Positions 17,073 through 21,046 of a stretch of 21,046 nucleotides of DNA are shown here, piece after piece. Positions within the stretch are counted from its first letter, which is position 1, and every line of letters begins with the position of its first letter. This stretch comes from Rickettsiales bacterium (GTDB taxonomy: Bacteria > Pseudomonadota > Alphaproteobacteria > TMED109): positions 1 to 21,046 of the forward strand of contig PBGQ01000050.1 of the NCBI GenBank assembly GCA_002720125.1, read 5' to 3'. Below the pieces are notes generated by a model that saw only the letters and a list, made by a program, of their open reading frames with translations, did not search any database and had not been told where the DNA came from. The translations under genes and the position numbers were made by a program.

Positions 17073-18872
17073 TTGTCGAATAAAATAATAAAAAATTTTG
17101 CTATCATAGCTCATATAGACCACGGAAAATCAACACTAGCTGATAGACTAATTGAATACTGTGGAGGTTTAACTAGAAGAGAGATGAAACAGCAGGTTTT
17201 AGATACTATGGAAATAGAAAGAGAAAGAGGAATAACAATAAAAGCTCAAACAGTTCGATTAGAGTATAGAGATGAACAAGGAAAAGATTATATATTGAAT
17301 CTAATAGATACACCTGGACATGTAGACTTTAGCTATGAAGTTTCAAGATCGATGGCCGCATGTGAAGGTGCTCTACTTTTGGTTGATGCGACTCAAGGCG
17401 TTGAAGCACAAACTCTAGCTAATTCATGGCTAGCCATTGAAGCAAATTTAGAAATTATACCAGTTTTGAATAAGATAGATTTGCCGTCTGCAGATGAAGA
17501 AAAAATTAAAGAGCAAATTATAAATCTAATAGGAGTTGATACAAAAGATACTATATCTGTTTCTGCTAAAACTGGATTAGGTATTGATCATCTCATAAAA
17601 AAGTTAATTAATACTATTCCCAGTCCATTAGGCAAAAATTCTCAGACATTGAGAGCTCTTTTAATTGACTCATGGTATGACTCTTATTTAGGTGTAATGG
17701 TTTTGATAAGAGTTGTTGATGGTAGTTTAAGAGAAGGAGACAAGATTAGATTATTACTGTCAGGCGCTGAATATCAGATAGATAAAGTAGGTATATTTAC
17801 TCCTAAGGCAGTTGAAACCAAAGTTTTAGAGGCAGGTGAAGTAGGATTCATAACAGCAAATATTAAAGAAACTTCACAGGCATGGGTAGGAGATACAATA
17901 GTAGGGTCAAAAAACTCATACAATATAAAGGCATTACCAGGCTTTAAACCAAGTACTCCTGTAGTTTTTTGTGGACTGTATCCTCTTGACGCAAATGATT
18001 ATGCTGGATTGAAAGACTCTCTTAATAAACTAAAATTAAATGATAGTTCTTTTACTTTTGAAAATGAGTCTAGTGTAGCTTTAGGTTTAGGATACAGGTG
18101 TGGCTTTTTAGGGTTGTTACACTTAGAAATTATACAAGAAAGATTAAAAAGAGAATTCGGGCTTGATTTAGTAGTAACTCCACCAAGTGTTGTATATGAA
18201 ATTAATGGAACTGATAATAAACAGACATTACTTCATAATCCTGCAGACTGGCCAGAACAAACAAAAGTTAAAGAAGTCAAAGAACCTTGGATTAAGGCAA
18301 CAATCTTTTCTCCAGATAATTACTTAGGAAGTATAATGCAATTGTGTACAGATAAAAGGGGAATTCAAAATAATATAAATTATACTGGTAACAGGGTAAT
18401 GTTAGAATATCTTTTACCTTTAAATGAAGTAATATTTGATTTTCATGATAAACTAAAGTCCCTTAGTAAAGGATATGCTAGTTTTGACTACGAAATTCTT
18501 GATTATAGGCCTGGAAAACTAGATAAAGTAAATATATTAGTCAATGGTGAAAATGTTGAAAGTTTATCATTTATCAGCCATAAAGATAAAGCTGTGTATA
18601 GAGGCAGATTAATCTGCAATAAACTAAAGGAAAGCATTCCAAAACAGCTCTTTAAGATTGCTATACAAGCAGCAATTGGTTCTAAGATTATAGCTCGAGA
18701 AACTATAGGTTCTTTAAGAAAAGATGTAATAGCAAAATGTTATGGAGGTGATGTAACTAGAAAAAGAAAATTACTTGAAAAACAAAAGGCAGGTAAAAAA
18801 AGAATGAAGCAAGTTGGAAACGTAAATATTCCTCAAGAAGCCTTCTTAGCAGCTATTAGGTTAGATAACTAA
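17073..18872 (+). CDS. lepA: elongation factor 4 (LepA)
   Basis: Ribosome-associated translational GTPase that acts on stalled or initiating ribosomes. The 599 residues are full length. The G domain shows G1 AHIDHGKST (13-21), G2 [10 protein letters not shown]3 DTPGH, G4 NKID and G5 SAK. The LepA-specific C-terminal domain is present, with [15 protein letters not shown], the SFISHKDKA segment and the basic [17 protein letters not shown] near the end. The start is TTG at 17073, with a weak AGG seven bases upstream; it gives the standard [18 protein letters not shown] beginning. It lies 20 bases after asnB and 10 before the WlbA-like gene, so it seems co-transcribed with polysaccharide genes although its job is general translation. 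Confidence 0.98.
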   Translation: MSNKIIKNFAIIAHIDHGKSTLADRLIEYCGGLTRREMKQQVLDTMEIERERGITIKAQTVRLEYRDEQGKDYILNLIDTPGHVDFSYEVSRSMAACEGALLLVDATQGVEAQTLANSWLAIEANLEIIPVLNKIDLPSADEEKIKEQIINLIGVDTKDTISVSAKTGLGIDHLIKKLINTIPSPLGKNSQTLRALLIDSWYDSYLGVMVLIRVVDGSLREGDKIRLLLSGAEYQIDKVGIFTPKAVETKVLEAGEVGFITANIKETSQAWVGDTIVGSKNSYNIKALPGFKPSTPVVFCGLYPLDANDYAGLKDSLNKLKLNDSSFTFENESSVALGLGYRCGFLGLLHLEIIQERLKREFGLDLVVTPPSVVYEINGTDNKQTLLHNPADWPEQTKVKEVKEPWIKATIFSPDNYLGSIMQLCTDKRGIQNNINYTGNRVMLEYLLPLNEVIFDFHDKLKSLSKGYASFDYEILDYRPGKLDKVNILVNGENVESLSFISHKDKAVYRGRLICNKLKESIPKQLFKIAIQAAIGSKIIARETIGSLRKDVIAKCYGGDVTRKRKLLEKQKAGKKRMKQVGNVNIPQEAFLAAIRLDN

Positions 18873-18882
18873 TATTTGTATT

Positions 18883-19860
18883 ATGATAAAAAAACCTTAT
18901 ATAGGTCTTATCGGATGTGGTTACTGGGGAAATAATTTAATGAGGAACTTTTATCAATTAGGTGTTCTTAAGACAGTTAGTGATAAAAACAAATTTGCCA
19001 GAGAAAGAGTTAAAAAGCTATCTGAGAAAATATATTTTACAAATAATTATGAGGAACTATTAAATGATAAAGATATAGATGCAGTTGTAATTGCTACTCC
19101 TGCAAAAACTCATTTTAAAATTGTAGAAAAAGCACTGAATTCAAAGAAACATGTTTTTGTTGAAAAACCCCTATGTTTAAACTACAAGGATGGGAAAAAA
19201 CTTTTAGACTTATCAAGAAGACTGAACCTAAAGTTAATGGTAGGACATTTACTGTTATATCATCCAGCTTTTATTAAAATGAAGGACAAAATTGAAAAAG
19301 GTCTCATAGGAAAAATTAGATATATTTATTCAAATAGGCTTGCTCTAGGTAAATTGAGAAAAGAAGAGGATGTTTTATGGTCTTTTGCACCACATGATAT
19401 TTCTATGATTTTAAATTTAATTAATGGAAAAGTTATGAGTGTTGATGCCTTCGGTGGGAGTTACATAAAAAGTAAGGTAAAAGATACTAGTTTGACCATA
19501 CTAAAATTTAAAAATAATATAAAAGCACATATTTTTGTATCTTGGTTGCATCCATACAAAGATCAAAGATTGGTAGTAATTGGAGAAAAAGGAATGATAG
19601 TTTTTGCAGATGTAGCGGAAAATAGCAATAAACTATTATACTATAATCATAAAGTGAAATGGGATGGAGAAATTCCTTTAGTTTCTAAGGCAGAAGGGAA
19701 AAAAATACCTTTTAATTTTAAAAAAGAACCATTAAAAATAGAATGTGAAAGTTTTATTAACTGGATTAAAAAAAATAAGAAACCTTTATCAGATGGTAAA
19801 GAAGGATTAAAGGTTTTAAAAATTCTAGAATATGCAAAGATAAAATTAAGCAAATGGTAG
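18883..19860 (+). CDS. wlbA: Gfo/Idh/MocA-type nucleotide-sugar dehydrogenase (WlbA/WbpB-like)
   Basis: NAD-dependent oxidoreductase of 325 residues, probably oxidising the 3-hydroxyl of UDP-GlcNAc uronic acid to the 3-keto sugar. The Rossmann motif GCGYWGNN (11-18) starts the protein, the family EKP motif is at 94-96 with Lys95 expected in catalysis, and FAPHDISMI (168-176) has the His/Asp of the active site. GYWGxNLxRNF is characteristic of the WlbA/WbpB group. The specificity call rests mainly on the two genes behind it, which encode WlbB-like acetyltransferase and WlbC-like aminotransferase, the following steps. The spacing to the acetyltransferase is one base. GnnA-type lipid A enzymes use a related dehydrogenase and aminotransferase but lack the acetyltransferase, so they fit less well. 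The ATG lacks a clear Shine-Dalgarno. Confidence 0.82.
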   Translation: MIKKPYIGLIGCGYWGNNLMRNFYQLGVLKTVSDKNKFARERVKKLSEKIYFTNNYEELLNDKDIDAVVIATPAKTHFKIVEKALNSKKHVFVEKPLCLNYKDGKKLLDLSRRLNLKLMVGHLLLYHPAFIKMKDKIEKGLIGKIRYIYSNRLALGKLRKEEDVLWSFAPHDISMILNLINGKVMSVDAFGGSYIKSKVKDTSLTILKFKNNIKAHIFVSWLHPYKDQRLVVIGEKGMIVFADVAENSNKLLYYNHKVKWDGEIPLVSKAEGKKIPFNFKKEPLKIECESFINWIKKNKKPLSDGKEGLKVLKILEYAKIKLSKW

Positions 19861-19861
19861 T

Positions 19862-20416
19862 ATGACATTCATTGACAAAACCTCAATAGTAGAAAACAAA
19901 GCCTTAATAGGAAAAGACTGTAAGATATGGCATTTTTGTCATATTTTAGAAGGTACCATAATAGGAAACAATTGTGTTATAGGGCAGAATGTAATGATAG
20001 GACCTAATGTAAAAATTGGAAATGGTTGTAAAATTCAGAATAATGTTTCTATTTATGAGGGAGTTGAACTAGGTGATAATGTATTTTGTGGCCCATCCTG
20101 TGTTTTTACTAATGTTATCAATCCTAGGTCTTTTATAAAAAGAAAAAATGAGTTTAGACTAACTAAGGTTGGTGATGGAGCAACTATTGGAGCTAATGCA
20201 ACAATAGTATGTGGTGTAAATATAGGAAAATTTTCTATGATAGGTGCTGGAGCAGTAGTTACAAAAGATGTTAGAAACTATTCAATAGAGGTAGGCAATC
20301 CTGCAAAACATTTAGGCTGGATTTCCACTGCAGGACATAAATTAAATAACAATTTAAAATGTCCGATTACTAAAGAAGAGTTTTATTTAAAAGACAAAGA
20401 ATTAATTAAAAAGTAA
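19862..20416 (+). CDS. wlbB: UDP-3-amino sugar N-acetyltransferase (WlbB/WbpD-like)
   Basis: Left-handed beta-helix acetyltransferase of 184 residues that should transfer acetyl from acetyl-CoA to the 3-amino group of UDP-2-acetamido-3-amino-2,3-dideoxyglucuronate. Hexapeptide repeats run from about residue 14 to 160 (for example [21 protein letters not shown]). The loop [19 protein letters not shown], then [17 protein letters not shown] and [26 protein letters not shown], is the pattern of WlbB/WbpD and sets it apart from generic hexapeptide enzymes. Length agrees with the family (about 190). The family works as a trimer in the cytoplasm. It starts one base after the dehydrogenase stop, and the aminotransferase follows after seven bases. 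Confidence 0.88.
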   Translation: MTFIDKTSIVENKALIGKDCKIWHFCHILEGTIIGNNCVIGQNVMIGPNVKIGNGCKIQNNVSIYEGVELGDNVFCGPSCVFTNVINPRSFIKRKNEFRLTKVGDGATIGANATIVCGVNIGKFSMIGAGAVVTKDVRNYSIEVGNPAKHLGWISTAGHKLNNNLKCPITKEEFYLKDKELIKK

Positions 20417-20423
20417 ACATTAA

Positions 20424-21046
20424 ATGGCATTAAATATAAAATTTCTAGATCTGCATAAACAGCAACAATCTATAAAAAAAGAGTTAGATGTTAATATTCA
20501 AGCAGTTTTTAACCATGCAAGATTTATTATGGGACCTGAAGTATCAAAGTTAGAAGAAAAATTAGAGGAATTTTCTAGTGCAAAACACTGTATTACCTGT
20601 GCAAGTGGAACAGATGCTCTGATATTATCAATGATGGCATTAAAAATTGGTAAGGGAGATGCAGTTTTCTGTCCAAGCTTTACATTCCCGGCTACTGCGG
20701 AAGCAGTATTAATAGTTGGCGCAACTCCAGTATTTATAGACGTAAGCAAAGAAACTTATAATTTATGTTACAGTGATTTGATAAAAAAAATTGATATAAC
20801 AAAAAAGAGCAAACTTATGCCTAAGGCTATCATTGCAGTTGACCTTTTTGGATTACCAGCAAACTATAATAAATTAAAAAAAATATCAAATGAGTATAGC
20901 CTGAAAATAATTTCAGACGCTGCGCAAAGTTTTGGTGCTAGTTTTGACGAAAAAAAAGTTGGCACACTCGGAGATATCACCTGTACGTCTTTTTTTCCCG
21001 CAAAGCCTTTAGGATGTTTCGGTGATGGAGGTGCAGTTTTTACAGA
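20424..21046 (+). CDS. wlbC: DegT/DnrJ/EryC1/StrS aminotransferase (WlbC/WbpE-like), 3' truncated by window
   Basis: PLP-dependent sugar aminotransferase, likely converting the 3-keto uronate sugar to the 3-amino form with glutamate as donor. The visible 207 codons begin at ATG 20424 and start MALNIKFLDLHKQQ, the usual family N-terminus (FxDLxxQ). GPEVSKLEEKLEEF, then CASGTDAL (phosphate-binding loop) and SFTFPATAEAV follow. VDLFGLPA, SDAAQSFGA (Asp pairing with the PLP nitrogen) and SFFPAKPLGCFGDGGA, with the Schiff-base lysine, come next. The remaining half of the protein lies beyond position 21046. With the two preceding genes it completes the oxidise, aminate and acetylate trio. The upstream ribosome-binding site is weak, as elsewhere in the cluster. 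Confidence 0.9.
   Translation, partial: MALNIKFLDLHKQQQSIKKELDVNIQAVFNHARFIMGPEVSKLEEKLEEFSSAKHCITCASGTDALILSMMALKIGKGDAVFCPSFTFPATAEAVLIVGATPVFIDVSKETYNLCYSDLIKKIDITKKSKLMPKAIIAVDLFGLPANYNKLKKISNEYSLKIISDAAQSFGASFDEKKVGTLGDITCTSFFPAKPLGCFGDGGAVFT

Noticed and set aside
1..21046. tRNA, rRNA, CRISPR, insertion sequence or alternative genetic code
   Set aside because: No cloverleaf, repeat-spacer array, terminal inverted repeats or transposase were seen, and TGA ends argH and lptM while tryptophan uses TGG.

Overview
The window is an A+T-rich, densely packed bacterial chromosome segment that uses the standard code (TGA is a stop). Gene content and order point to an alphaproteobacterium: argH, a tiny LptM-type lipoprotein, lysA, a TIGR02302/DUF4175 membrane protein, an MJ0042 zinc-ribbon protein, ftsE, ftsX, a YdcF-type DUF218 protein and plsC. 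This block is familiar from Alphaproteobacteria, and TIGR02302 is largely restricted to them. The low G+C, short or overlapping gene junctions and lack of any mobile element suggest a streamlined genome, possibly of a marine SAR11-, HIMB59- or AEGEAN-169-like lineage. That last placement is inference.

Layout. Positions 1-98 (minus) hold the start of a secreted protein, divergent from argH. Positions 127-5276 (plus) carry argH, lptM, lysA and TIGR02302 as a tightly coupled unit for arginine and lysine synthesis plus envelope functions. Positions 5259-5561 (minus) encode a zinc-ribbon membrane protein that overlaps TIGR02302 tail to tail. Positions 5616-12676 (plus) form a probable operon of ftsE, ftsX, a DUF218 gene, plsC, an RND membrane fusion protein and an RND permease. 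Positions 12641-14086 (minus) encode TrkH, again overlapping its convergent neighbour. From about 14169 to the right edge (plus) runs a surface-polysaccharide cluster: a GT2 glycosyltransferase, an asnB-type amidotransferase, a WlbA-like dehydrogenase, a WlbB-like N-acetyltransferase and a WlbC-like aminotransferase cut by the window edge. The translation factor gene lepA sits inside this cluster.

The last three genes match the oxidise, aminate and acetylate steps that convert a UDP-GlcNAc uronic acid into a 2,3-diacetamido uronic acid nucleotide sugar. The glycosyltransferase and AsnB-like protein could transfer and amidate such sugars.

No tRNA, rRNA, CRISPR array, insertion sequence or convincing hairpin terminator was seen. 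Every stretch longer than about 130 bases is coding. The points most worth checking are an FtsE whose ATPase motifs are eroded at several sites, a glycosyltransferase whose conserved N-terminus has no ATG, GTG or TTG start, and a 40-residue lipoprotein gene linked to both neighbours by ATGA overlaps. Nothing here looks like a wholly new multi-gene system.
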